This document shows, one piece after another, positions 13,014 to 18,999 of a stretch of 18,999 nucleotides of DNA (positions are counted from its first letter, which is position 1; each line of letters begins with the position of its first letter). The stretch is from Betaproteobacteria bacterium RIFCSPLOWO2_02_FULL_62_17 (lineage in GTDB: Bacteria; Pseudomonadota; Gammaproteobacteria; Burkholderiales; SG8-39): NCBI GenBank assembly GCA_001770355.1, contig MEQV01000204.1, positions 2,934 to 21,932 of the forward strand, read 5' to 3'. The position numbers and the translations under genes are program-made. Under the pieces are notes generated by a model, which was not told where the DNA came from, made no database searches, and saw nothing but the letters and a program-made list of their open reading frames with translations.

Positions 13014-13451
13014 CTATTCGCCAGCGCCTGAGCCGTCATTGGGCCGGCTGGTGATGTACGCCGTTCCGGTGAAGCCCGCGATCAGAACATTTTCCGCATT
13101 GGTGACCTCGATCCGATAGACACCGAGTTTGCGATTGCGCGAGACCTCGGTCGCGGTCGCGGTCAGCACGTCGCCTAGTTTGGCAGCGACATTGTAAGTG
13201 ATGTGAACGTCGATTCCGGCGGCCGCCACGCCGTAGGCGTTCGACGCCAGACCGAAGGCCGTGTCCGCCAGGGAAAAGATCGCGCCGCCGTGGCAGGTGC
13301 CGTTGTGGTTGAGGTGGCGCTCGACCACTCGCATTTGCACCACCGCGCGCCCCGGCGCGCCGTCCAGGCACTCGATTCCCAGGCTCACCGGGTAGGGATC
13401 GCGCGCGAGGTAGCGCTTCATGCGCTCGATCATACTGCTTGCGTCACTCAT
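13014..13451 (-). CDS. PaaI-like hotdog-fold acyl-CoA thioesterase
   Basis: A 145-aa single hotdog domain of the PaaI/YdiI type, which hydrolyses acyl- or hydroxyphenylacetyl-CoA esters. The signature HNGTCHGGAIFSLADTAFGL holds the catalytic Asp of the HGGxxFxLAD motif; DVHITYNVAAKLGDVLTATA and VLIAGFTGTAYI complete the fold. The ATG at 13451 fits the family length; an in-frame ATG at 13478 adds nine residues, and the open frame up to 13778 is implausible sequence. In phenylacetate catabolism PaaI rescues dead-end CoA esters, and a phenylacetate-CoA ligase gene lies about 3 kb away, so a linked role is possible although toxin-antitoxin genes intervene. Its 3' end is duplicated as a remnant at 12561-12659. 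Confidence 0.9.
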   Translation of the reverse strand: MSDASSMIERMKRYLARDPYPVSLGIECLDGAPGRAVVQMRVVERHLNHNGTCHGGAIFSLADTAFGLASNAYGVAAAGIDVHITYNVAAKLGDVLTATATEVSRNRKLGVYRIEVTNAENVLIAGFTGTAYITSRPNDGSGAGE

Positions 13452-13624
13452 CGTCGCATCGCTCTTTTCAAAAGGCATAATTGGTGAAATTGCTTCAGCT
13501 ATCGCCAGTATTGGCGTACATAAGATAGAGATTATGATTCTAAATTTACAATAAATATAGAGATAATTATGATGCGTTTCGGCACATTCCAGAGTCGGGC
13601 GTCCTGGCACAGAGCCGAGCGCCA

Positions 13625-13714
13625 GTGCGCCTGGTGCTTGACACCAACACGGTCGTCTCGGGTTTAAGTGATCGACGCGGCGTAAAAGTCCGGCGCCTGG
13701 CCGGTCAAAAGTGA
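13625..13714 (+). pseudogene. N-terminal fragment of a PIN-domain (VapC-type) toxin
   Basis: From GTG 13625 the frame reads VRLVLDTNTVVSGLSDRRG and stops at TGA 13712-13714 after 29 residues. The first 14 residues are the typical first strand of a PIN nuclease with its first acidic residue (LDTN). The remaining three acidic residues and the rest of the fold are absent. The break falls right where the opposite-strand PIN gene ends, so this is a truncated relic joined to another module. Confidence 0.6.
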
Positions 13715-14115
13715 TTGACGAAGGCTCGCCCCGACTTGGTCCGGTAGCGCCCGAAGTCGGTACGGTCAACGGTGACAATATCGGTGATATCCAGGCGTTC
13801 CGCAGCGATCACAAGCGAGGCGTCGGCAAGGTCCGCCCCAGGGAACTTTTCGATTACCCGAGCCAAGCGGTCAAAATCGGTGTGAGAAAGGTCGACCAGC
13901 AGCACTGCCTCGCGCTGCACCGTCTTGAGCATTGCAAGTTTGCCGGCATCATCGAGAAAATGCGCCGCCTCCGTGAGAACTGGCAGAGTGGTATGCAGTG
14001 TCGCGGCACACGCCTTTGAGAACGCGACTGCTCGCCCGTGGTATTTGTCCGTGCTCTTGTAGAGCGCGATCAGCGGCCCCGCGTCAACGAGAAGTTTTCG
14101 CGGATAGCTTGGCAT
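13705..14115 (-). CDS. PIN-domain ribonuclease toxin, VapC-like
   Basis: A 136-aa PIN-domain protein; family members are Mg-dependent RNases. The acidic set is present: D11 in LLVDAGPLIAL, E49 in LTEAAHF, D95/D98 in GADLADASL, and D117/D120 in TVDRTDFGRYR, so the enzyme looks intact. ATG 14115 is preferred, since the open frame to 14145 adds residues with no family resemblance. Its 5' end overlaps the 3' end of a 56-aa gene by 32 bp, the usual antitoxin-toxin arrangement, so translation is probably coupled. It lies between relics of two other toxin genes. Confidence 0.85.
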   Translation of the reverse strand: MPSYPRKLLVDAGPLIALYKSTDKYHGRAVAFSKACAATLHTTLPVLTEAAHFLDDAGKLAMLKTVQREAVLLVDLSHTDFDRLARVIEKFPGADLADASLVIAAERLDITDIVTVDRTDFGRYRTKSGRAFVNHF

Positions 14116-14254
14116 AAAGCAGGCGCTTGTATCGCGCTGACACATCGGCGGGTAACGAGCGCGATTTGTCCGCGCCGATCAAGTCCGACGCCTTGTCCCA
14201 GAGCGTTTTAGCGCGCGCCGGAATCGCCTGTTTATTCTGGAGGGTTTTGCTCAC
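14084..14254 (-). CDS. Putative antitoxin of the PIN toxin
   Basis: A 56-aa basic protein starting with GTG 14254: MSKTLQNKQAIPARAKTLWD, then a C-terminal part rich in Lys, Arg and Ser. GAGG lies 8 bp upstream and a perfect TATAAT lies 29 bp upstream, which supports this start over the longer in-frame frame reaching 14398 through the DUF5615 relic. I do not recognise its family; no clear ribbon-helix-helix or AbrB motif is visible. The antitoxin role is inferred from size, position directly before the PIN gene and the 32-bp overlap. Confidence 0.65.
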   Translation of the reverse strand: MSKTLQNKQAIPARAKTLWDKASDLIGADKSRSLPADVSARYKRLLYAKLSAKTSR

Positions 14255-14282
14255 GGTGTGGACCTCGAAGAACCATGGTCGC

Positions 14283-14288
14283 ATTATA
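14283..14288 (-). promoter_or_regulatory. -10 box of the PIN toxin-antitoxin operon
   Basis: Minus-strand TATAAT matches the consensus exactly and sits 29 bp before the GTG of the antitoxin, giving a leader of roughly 20 nt. No convincing -35 is seen at 17 bp, so an activator or a weak -35 is possible. Confidence 0.5.
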
Positions 14289-14350
14289 CCTTGGCGCCGC
14301 CCGCGACCTTTGCCCGGCAAGACACAGGTACCGCGTGGTGTCTGGCGCGG

Positions 14351-14398
14351 CCCTTTCACGACGGCCGGTACCAGCGCATTGTCGATCAGAAATCTCAT
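14351..14398 (-). pseudogene. N-terminal fragment of a DUF5615 PIN-like toxin
   Basis: The frame begins MRFLIDNALVPAVVKG, the characteristic start of DUF5615 proteins, then continues as unrelated Gly/Arg-rich sequence. Its ATG overlaps the TGA of the DUF433 fragment (ATGA), the native operon arrangement of that pair. Only about 16 residues remain. Confidence 0.55.
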
Positions 14399-14502
14399 AA
14401 GGCTGCCAGACGCAACCCCCACACACGTACCGCTTCGGCGGCCAAGCGCGGGGCCTCGTGGATATTGGCCTCGGCAAGGTCGGGATTGTTTCGTATCCTT
14501 GG
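14395..14502 (-). pseudogene. C-terminal fragment of a DUF433 antitoxin
   Basis: Minus-strand reading gives RNNPDLAEANIHEAPRLAAE followed by AVRVWGLRLAAL and TGA. It resembles the end of DUF433 antitoxins (NPDLTxxDIxxALxxAAE). A TAG lies in frame just upstream (14503-14505) and no N-terminal helix-turn-helix half is found. Together with the DUF5615 fragment it is a doubly truncated toxin-antitoxin pair. Confidence 0.5.
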
Positions 14503-14574
14503 CTAGGCTGAGGCGCGATTTCGAAACGGACGTGAGAAGATCTGGTGGCGAAAATGAAGAAGATTCAGGTATAG

Positions 14575-14910
14575 GTGGGTAGCGTCACGCAGGCGCTGGA
14601 CCGCTTCGAGCAAGCTTGGCGGCTGGCGGAAAAACCTGGTGCGCGGGCCGCGCAAGTGCGCCTCACCTTCGAGAGCTTGCCGACGCTGCTGAAGAACCTC
14701 ACGCCGGCGCGCTGGACGCTGCTCGAGCGCTTGCGGCGCGACGGTCCGCTTTCGATCAACGAACTGGCGCGGCGCCAGGGGCGGCACTACAAGAACGTGC
14801 ATAGCGACGTGACGCGCCTGATCGAGCTTGGCCTGATCGAGCGCCAGAGCGACCGGCGCATAGCGGTGCTATGGGACGTTGTCGCCGCTGAGATGCGGCT
14901 GGCCGCGTGA
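14575..14910 (+). CDS. Winged-helix DNA-binding protein (HVO_A0114/MarR-like antitoxin-type regulator), early stop in the ancestral frame
   Basis: From GTG 14575 this encodes 111 aa with a winged helix-turn-helix at about 45-105 (LTPARWTLLERLRRDGPLSI, then ELARRQGRHYKNVHSDVTRL, GLIERQSDRRIAVLWD). Homologues usually begin with a short beta strand directly before VGSVTQALDRF. Here ATG 14554 gives MKKIQV followed by TAG (14572-14574) and then VGSV in the same frame, so the native start seems cut off by one amber codon. Translation may restart at GTG 14575. Such proteins often pair with a DUF6516 toxin upstream; a partial frame ending LRRDFETDVRR overlaps the start and could be its relic, though this is weak. 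Confidence 0.72.
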   Translation: MGSVTQALDRFEQAWRLAEKPGARAAQVRLTFESLPTLLKNLTPARWTLLERLRRDGPLSINELARRQGRHYKNVHSDVTRLIELGLIERQSDRRIAVLWDVVAAEMRLAA

Positions 14911-15095
14911 ACGGCTTGAGCGGGATGGAAACTATCAACGGTGCCTAAAGCTTGAAAAAACGGAGTAGATCAAGCATTGGCGCGGCTTTCCGGCATTTCT
15001 GCGAAATAAAGTTCGAAGTGCGACATCCGGGCCTTCGAGGGATGCAGGCCTTGGATGTACAATATTTTCAGGGTCGATTAGCATCCGAGGCCACC

Positions 15096-15269
15096 ATGAA
15101 CGCACCTGATACCCGTCGTCGCTTGGCGCCGCCACTCAAGCCACCGCGCTCGAAGAAGGCCCGCCGGTCGAAAGCGTTCGTCGTTGAACTGCGCCGCCAG
15201 TGTAAGCTGATCGCAGCAGCGGATCGCCGGGACACAGGCTGGCAGCAGCTCATCCATTTACCTGAATGA
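15096..15269 (+). CDS. Short MazE-like antitoxin (DUF3018-type)
   Basis: A 57-aa protein whose C-terminal half, SKAFVVELRRQCKLIAAADR then RDTGW, resembles the toxin-binding tail of DUF3018/MazE-type antitoxins. The N-terminal half is Pro/Arg/Lys-rich (PPLKPPRSKKARRSK) and lacks an obvious AbrB fold, so DNA binding may be reduced or different. GAGG lies 6 bp upstream of ATG 15096. Its stop overlaps the toxin's start as ATGA, giving translational coupling. Role inferred mainly from this arrangement. Confidence 0.7.
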   Translation: MNAPDTRRRLAPPLKPPRSKKARRSKAFVVELRRQCKLIAAADRRDTGWQQLIHLPE

Positions 15270-15601
15270 AAGTCCAACGCGGCGATATAGTCTTCGTTGC
15301 GGTAAAGGGACCTTACACAGCCAAGCCGCGCCCGGTCGTGGTGGTGCAGGCGACCGAGACGCTGGACCTCATGGAAAGCATCACGGTCTGCCCGGTCACC
15401 AGCGTTGATCTTGGAGCGCATTTTGTGCGGGTGGTAATCGCGACCGGGCGTCGGAGCGGCTTGGATCGCGATTCCTGGATCATGGCCGATAAGGTAGTCA
15501 CCGTGCCGCGATCAGCCCTGAAATCTTCACCTGTTGGCCGACTCGACGCACGCGAGTTGTCCCAACTTGAAACGGCGCTCAGGACTTGGCTGGATTTGTA
15601 G
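15266..15601 (+). CDS. MazF/PemK-family mRNA endoribonuclease toxin
   Basis: A 111-aa toxin with the MazF layout: N-terminal VQRGDIVFVAV, KPRPVVVVQ, the central ESITVCPVTS strand that carries the conserved Ser/Thr of the active site, and a SWIMADKVVTVPRSAL segment near the end. Length is typical. It starts inside the antitoxin stop (ATGA) with no Shine-Dalgarno of its own, so it depends on translation of the preceding gene. Cleavage sequence cannot be predicted. Confidence 0.9.
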   Translation: MKVQRGDIVFVAVKGPYTAKPRPVVVVQATETLDLMESITVCPVTSVDLGAHFVRVVIATGRRSGLDRDSWIMADKVVTVPRSALKSSPVGRLDARELSQLETALRTWLDL

Positions 15602-15703
15602 CGAGTTCCGTTGGAATTCTATTCTTAAACGATATGGTATTTCTGTGCTGCGGTCAGGTGCATTGTAGAGATCGCCAGGACGCCCCGAGCGTCGCGTTAC
15701 TTG

Positions 15704-16006
15704 TCAGCGTTTTCGCCGGTTGAAATATTCAGCCCTCTGATGCAGCACGCGCAACAACTCAACCGTCCCGGCGCGATCACGATATACCAGTACGTAGGGA
15801 TATCGGTCCATCACGTATTCCCGCGTGCCCTCGCGGATTCCCGGGCGGTAATCGACCTCAAGTGCAGCCAGTTTTCTCACTCTCGCGAGAATCGCGTCCA
15901 CGGCGCCATCGGCAACCGCCTTTCCGGCTTTCCCGAGGTAGTAGTGCTCTACGGTTTCGATGTCCAGTTCGGCGCGGCGCTTGATCCTAAGCCGCCGCCC
16001 GGTCAC
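15704..16006 (-). CDS. RelE/ParE-superfamily toxin
   Basis: A 100-aa toxin from GTG 16006. The fold is visible in order: RIKRRAELDIETVEHYYLGK helix, AILARVRKLAALE, PGIREGTREYVMDRYPYVLV, and the end strand VELLRVLHQRAEYF. The REYVMDRYPYVLVYR segment is characteristic of the ParE/RelE group. An in-frame upstream stretch to 16072 reads as the overlapping antitoxin end in another frame and is rejected. It overlaps the antitoxin by 20 bp. The target (ribosome-bound mRNA or gyrase) cannot be told from sequence. Confidence 0.86.
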   Translation of the reverse strand: MTGRRLRIKRRAELDIETVEHYYLGKAGKAVADGAVDAILARVRKLAALEVDYRPGIREGTREYVMDRYPYVLVYRDRAGTVELLRVLHQRAEYFNRRKR

Positions 16007-16223
16007 GGCGCTCCCTTCGGCGGACGATTCTGGCCTCAACCTCGTCGATGTCCGAGGACGAGCGATCGGCAATGCCCTCGTTCACCGCCTCAACCACATA
16101 CTCGCAGTAGTCGAAACCGTCGCGAAGTACAAACTTGAGCATCGCCTGCGGCGTGCGCTCGGCTTTCGCGGCGAGCTTTAGCAGACGGCGGTGGTCACAT
16201 TGCGTGAGTGCGGCAGTCACCAT
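15987..16223 (-). CDS. Antitoxin of the RelE/ParE-like toxin
   Basis: A 78-aa protein starting at ATG 16223 with GGAGGA seven bases upstream. It contains TPQAMLKFVLRDGFDYCEYV, VVEAVNEGIAD and a C-terminal EVEARIVRRRERR, typical of short antitoxins paired with ParE/RelE toxins, whose tail wraps the toxin. It overlaps the toxin start by 20 bp, so the pair forms one operon. Confidence 0.8.
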   Translation of the reverse strand: MVTAALTQCDHRRLLKLAAKAERTPQAMLKFVLRDGFDYCEYVVEAVNEGIADRSSSDIDEVEARIVRRRERRDRAAA

Positions 16224-16358
16224 CTTTTCGTCCTCCGGCGGTCAGTTCTTACCATCATCAACTCGCCAATAATACCCCGGTCCAATCAGCGAGTGTGCAA
16301 GGGCGGCCACGCTCTGCACAGGCGGCAGGTAATCACCCCTGTCGTTTTGTATCCCTGT

Positions 16359-17726
16359 CTACAGGATCTTCGGGCGCAGGTCGCGAACGCGCACGGCCTT
16401 GCCCATGGATCGCGGAATCTCCCCCGGCTCTTTCACCACCACGTCGGCGGTAACCCCGACCGTCGACTTGATGTGATGGCGCACCGATTCGCCGACGGCG
16501 GCGCGCAGCTCCGCGGTAGGCGCCGCATTGGGAAGGGCTTCGATCTCGACGGTCAGGTGATCGAGTGTGCCCTGCCTTTGCACCACCAGCTGATAATGCG
16601 GTGCCACGTTGGGAAGCCCCACCAGCGCCGCCTCGACCTGCGAGGGGTAAACATTCACGCCGCGGATGATGAGCATGTCGTCGTTGCGCCCGGTGATGCG
16701 CATGATGCGGGCGTGGGTGCGGCCGCAGTCGCAGCGTTCCCGGCTCAGGCGCGTGATGTCGCGCGTGCGATAGCGGATCATCGGCAGCGCCTCCTTGGTG
16801 AGCGTGGTGATGACCATCTCGCCCGCCTCGCCCTCGGCCACAGGTTTACCGCTGTCCGGGTCGATGATCTCGAACAGGAAGTGATCTTCCCAGCCATGCA
16901 GCCCCGCCTGGGCTTCCTCGCACTCGCAGGCGACGCCCGGCCCCATGATTTCCGACAGGCCGTAGAGGTCCACCGCCTTGACGCCAAGTCGCACCTGGAT
17001 TTCGCGCCGCATCGCCTCGCTCCAGGGCTCGGCGCCGAAAGCGCCGATCTCGAGCTTGGACTTGCGCAGGTCCACGCCTTCCCGTTCCGCGACCTCGGCG
17101 ATCGCCAGCGCATAGGACGGGGTGCACGCGAGCACGCGCGCGCCGCAATCCTGAATCAGCACGATCTGGCGTTCGGTGCCGCCGCCGGACATCGGCACGA
17201 CGGTCGCGCCCATCCGTTCAGCGCCGTAGTGCACGCCCAGGCCACCGGTGAACAGGCCGTAGCCGTAAGCGTTGTGCACCACATCGCCGGGCCGCACCCC
17301 CGCACAGGCCAGCGAGCGTGCCATGAGGTCGGACCAGGTGGCGATGTCTTTCGCGGTATAGCCGACCACCGTCGGCTTGCCGGTGGTGCCCGAGGAGGCG
17401 TGCAGCCGCACCAGTTCGGTACGCGGCCGGGCAAGCAGGCCGAACGGGTAATTAGCGGCCATGTCGGCCTTCACCGTGAAGTGCAGCGCGGCCAGATCCT
17501 CCAGCCGCTTCAGGTCGCCGGGCTCGAAGCCCATGGCTTTCATGCTCTTGCGGTGAAAAGGCACGTTCTCGTAGGCGTTCTTGACGCTCGACCTGAGGCG
17601 ACGCAGCTGCAGCGCGCGGATTTTCTCCAGCGGCATGGTTTCCGCCGCCGGGTCGAACTTGTAGGCGCGCGCCGCTGCTTTACGCGCCGGCCGGCGGGAG
17701 TCGTTCTTAGCTTTCACTTTGCCCAT
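16359..17726 (-). CDS. paaK: Phenylacetate-CoA ligase
   Basis: A 455-aa AMP-forming ligase of the PaaK family, which activates phenylacetate or related aryl acids to CoA thioesters. Visible features: LQLRRLRSSVKNAYENVPFH (40-58), the AMP motif SSGTTGKPTV (111-120), YGYGLFTGGLGVHYG, the adenine-binding region DLYGLSEIMGPGVACEC, YRTRDITRL, ITGRNDDMLIIRGVNVYPSQ, and the C-terminal catalytic Lys in RSMGKAVRVRD. The first 23 residues are strongly basic (MGKVKAKNDSRRPARKAAAR) and precede the usual start of the family, so this is an odd extension; no later Met fits. An AAGGGGA run precedes the ATG. It follows livF by 28 bp in the same direction, so uptake and activation are probably one operon. Confidence 0.93.
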   Translation of the reverse strand: MGKVKAKNDSRRPARKAAARAYKFDPAAETMPLEKIRALQLRRLRSSVKNAYENVPFHRKSMKAMGFEPGDLKRLEDLAALHFTVKADMAANYPFGLLARPRTELVRLHASSGTTGKPTVVGYTAKDIATWSDLMARSLACAGVRPGDVVHNAYGYGLFTGGLGVHYGAERMGATVVPMSGGGTERQIVLIQDCGARVLACTPSYALAIAEVAEREGVDLRKSKLEIGAFGAEPWSEAMRREIQVRLGVKAVDLYGLSEIMGPGVACECEEAQAGLHGWEDHFLFEIIDPDSGKPVAEGEAGEMVITTLTKEALPMIRYRTRDITRLSRERCDCGRTHARIMRITGRNDDMLIIRGVNVYPSQVEAALVGLPNVAPHYQLVVQRQGTLDHLTVEIEALPNAAPTAELRAAVGESVRHHIKSTVGVTADVVVKEPGEIPRSMGKAVRVRDLRPKIL

Positions 17727-17754
17727 GTTCCATCCCCTTGGTTTACCAGGCGCC

Positions 17755-18459
17755 TCACAGCCCGAGGTAGGCTTCTTTCACCTGCTCGTTCTCCATCAGT
17801 TCCGCGCCGCTGCCGGCGAGCACCACACGACCGGTTTCCAGCACGTAAGCGCGGTCGGCCACGGCCAGGGCCGCGCGCGCATTTTGATCGACCAGGAATA
17901 TAGTTGTTGAGGCCTCCTTGAGCGCGCATATACAAGCGAAGATCTCCTCCACCAGCCTGGGGGCGAGCCCCATGCTCGGCTCATCGAGCAAAAGCAGCCT
18001 GGGTTCGGCCATCAGCGCCCTGCCGATGGCGAGCATCTGCTGTTGCCCTCCCGAGAGCATGCCCGCGGCGTCACGGCGCTTGTCCTTGAGCACCGGGAAC
18101 ATCGCGTAGACCCGCTCGCAGGTCCGCGCCGCCTGTGCATTGCTGCGCAGGTAGGCGCCCAGGCGCAGATTGTCCTCCACCGAGAGCGGCGCGAAAACCT
18201 GCCGCCCCTCGGGGACCTGGACGATGCCAAGGCGCACGCGTTTCTCCGGCGCCGCGTTGGTGATGTCCTCGCCCTCGAACCGCACGCGCCCGGCGCTTAC
18301 CGGCTGCACCCCGGACAGCGCGCGCAACAGCGTCGTTTTCCCGGCGCCGTTTGCGCCGACCAGCGCGACCAGTTCCCCCTGGCCAACGTGGATGTCCACG
18401 CCCTTGAGCGCCGGAATGCGCCCATAGCGGCTGGCGAGACCCTCGACGTCGAGCATCAT
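17755..18459 (-). CDS. livF: Branched-chain amino acid-type ABC transporter ATPase LivF
   Basis: A 234-aa ATP-binding subunit with Walker A GANGAGKTT (35-43), Q-loop region IVQVPEGRQVF, signature LSGGQ (135-139), Walker B LLLLDEP (155-161) followed by SMGLAP, and the H-loop position occupied by Gln in FLVDQNARAAL, as is normal for LivF. The start overlaps the livG stop as ATGATG. In beta-proteobacteria such HAAT-family transporters often import aromatic acids and other carboxylates, and the paaK gene directly downstream supports that here (inference). Confidence 0.94.
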   Translation of the reverse strand: MMLDVEGLASRYGRIPALKGVDIHVGQGELVALVGANGAGKTTLLRALSGVQPVSAGRVRFEGEDITNAAPEKRVRLGIVQVPEGRQVFAPLSVEDNLRLGAYLRSNAQAARTCERVYAMFPVLKDKRRDAAGMLSGGQQQMLAIGRALMAEPRLLLLDEPSMGLAPRLVEEIFACICALKEASTTIFLVDQNARAALAVADRAYVLETGRVVLAGSGAELMENEQVKEAYLGL

Positions 18460-18999
18460 TGCAGGCTCGCCCGTTGCGGGGCTGTGCTTACCGGTCCGCC
18501 GCTTGCGGCAGTGCTGCCTAAGTATGCCTCGATCACCTTGGGATCATTGCGCACCGCAGCCGCCGGGCCTTCGGCGAGCTTGCGGCCGTAGTCAAGCACC
18601 AGAATGTGGTCCGACACCCCCATCACCAGGCGCATATTGTGCTCGACCAGCACCACGGTAATGCCGCGCTCGGTGAGCCTGCCGATCAGTGCATCCAGTT
18701 CGAGGGCTTCGGTCGGGTTCAGGCCCGCCGCCGGTTCATCGAGCAGGATCAGCCTGGGCTGGGTCGCCAGCGCACGCGCGATTTCCAGCCGTTTGAGGGC
18801 GCCGTAAGGCATCGCCGTCGAGGCGGCGGACAGATAAGCCTGCAGGCCGACGTAGCGCATCAGTTCCGCCGCTTCCTCGCGGCAGGCGCGCTCCGCGCGC
18901 GCCAGGCGCGGAAAGCGCAGCAACGTCGTGGCCAGTCCGCAGCGCTCGTGCATATGGCGGCCCACCATGACGTTTTCGAGCGCGCTCATGTTGAAAAAC
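18456..18999 (-). CDS. livG: Branched-chain amino acid-type ABC transporter ATPase LivG (C-terminal part)
   Basis: The frame is open to the window's last base, so the N-terminal third with Walker A lies outside; the ATG at 18989 is internal (FFN-MSALENVMVG is the mid-domain of LivG). Present are the signature-region variant MPYGALKRLEIARAL, Walker B LILLDEP with AAGLNP, the H-loop VVLVEHNMRLVMG, and the LivG C-terminal DYGRKLAEGPAAAVRNDPKV ending in EAYLGS. The tail after EAYLGS is extended by about 20 Ala/Ser/Pro-rich residues. The stop overlaps the livF start. Confidence 0.93.
   Translation of the reverse strand, partial: FFNMSALENVMVGRHMHERCGLATTLLRFPRLARAERACREEAAELMRYVGLQAYLSAASTAMPYGALKRLEIARALATQPRLILLDEPAAGLNPTEALELDALIGRLTERGITVVLVEHNMRLVMGVSDHILVLDYGRKLAEGPAAAVRNDPKVIEAYLGSTAASGGPVSTAPQRASLQ

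Noticed and set aside
13452..13778. N-terminal extension of the thioesterase frame
   Set aside because: The frame is open, but the sequence is unlike any hotdog protein, crosses an AT-rich promoter-like stretch and overlaps the PIN relic and the next gene; ATG 13451 gives the usual length.
14935..15135. Small minus-strand frame in the gap between the winged-helix gene and the MazE-like gene
   Set aside because: No ribosome site, no motif and it overlaps the antitoxin start; the 185-bp gap shows only a weak TACAAT-like box near 15057.
16191..17903. 570-codon open frame on the plus strand
   Set aside because: Antisense to paaK, and it runs across the end of the antitoxin gene and into livF; no domain is visible and composition is typical of a GC-rich shadow.
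1..18999. CRISPR array, tRNA, rRNA or insertion sequence
   Set aside because: No spaced direct-repeat array, cloverleaf with CCA end, rRNA-like stretch or transposase motif was seen. The toxin-antitoxin island lacks a recognisable integrase or terminal repeats within the window.

Overview
The window is GC-rich, densely coded and read on both strands. It looks like a beta-proteobacterium, probably Burkholderiales-like. This rests on the Bug-type (tripartite tricarboxylate transporter) binding protein, the IclR regulator, and the PaaK plus LivF/LivG set, which together are typical of that group. It is an inference, because there is no rRNA or other phylogenetic marker here.

Bases 1-6170 (+ strand) hold the 3' part of a thiamine-diphosphate enzyme, a periplasmic Bug-type solute-binding protein, a UbiD-family prenyl-FMN decarboxylase, a TPR-methyltransferase fusion and a PQQ/arylsulfotransferase-like beta-propeller. 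Bases 6192-8882 (- strand) hold a two-gene operon for a soluble molybdopterin oxidoreductase: a small two-cluster ferredoxin subunit, then the catalytic subunit. Bases 9044-10962 (+ strand) hold a divergent IclR regulator, then a fusion of an archaeal-type CTP-dependent riboflavin kinase domain with a HAD phosphatase. Bases 16359-18999 (- strand) hold livG (cut by the window edge), livF and a phenylacetate-CoA ligase. Together these suggest uptake, CoA activation, redox conversion and decarboxylation of aromatic or other organic acids. The actual substrate cannot be read from the sequence.

Bases 11050-16223 form an accessory island. It holds a HipA/YjjJ-like kinase, a PIN toxin with a small overlapping partner, a MazF-like pair, a RelE/ParE-like pair and a wHTH regulator whose reading frame carries an early amber stop. 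It also holds broken remnants: a thioesterase tail, a PIN N-terminus, and a DUF433/DUF5615 pair. An intact PaaI-like thioesterase and an orphan coiled-coil protein lie among them. This is a toxin-antitoxin accumulation site with visible decay.

The most unusual single gene is the riboflavin kinase-HAD fusion (9919-10962). Its domain pairing resembles the plant bifunctional riboflavin kinase/FMN hydrolase, but with an unrelated kinase fold and the opposite domain order. It lies about 6 kb from a gene for an enzyme of the prenyl-FMN-dependent UbiD family. The most striking non-coding feature is a perfect 48-bp palindrome at 1016-1063. No tRNA, rRNA, CRISPR array or insertion sequence was seen.
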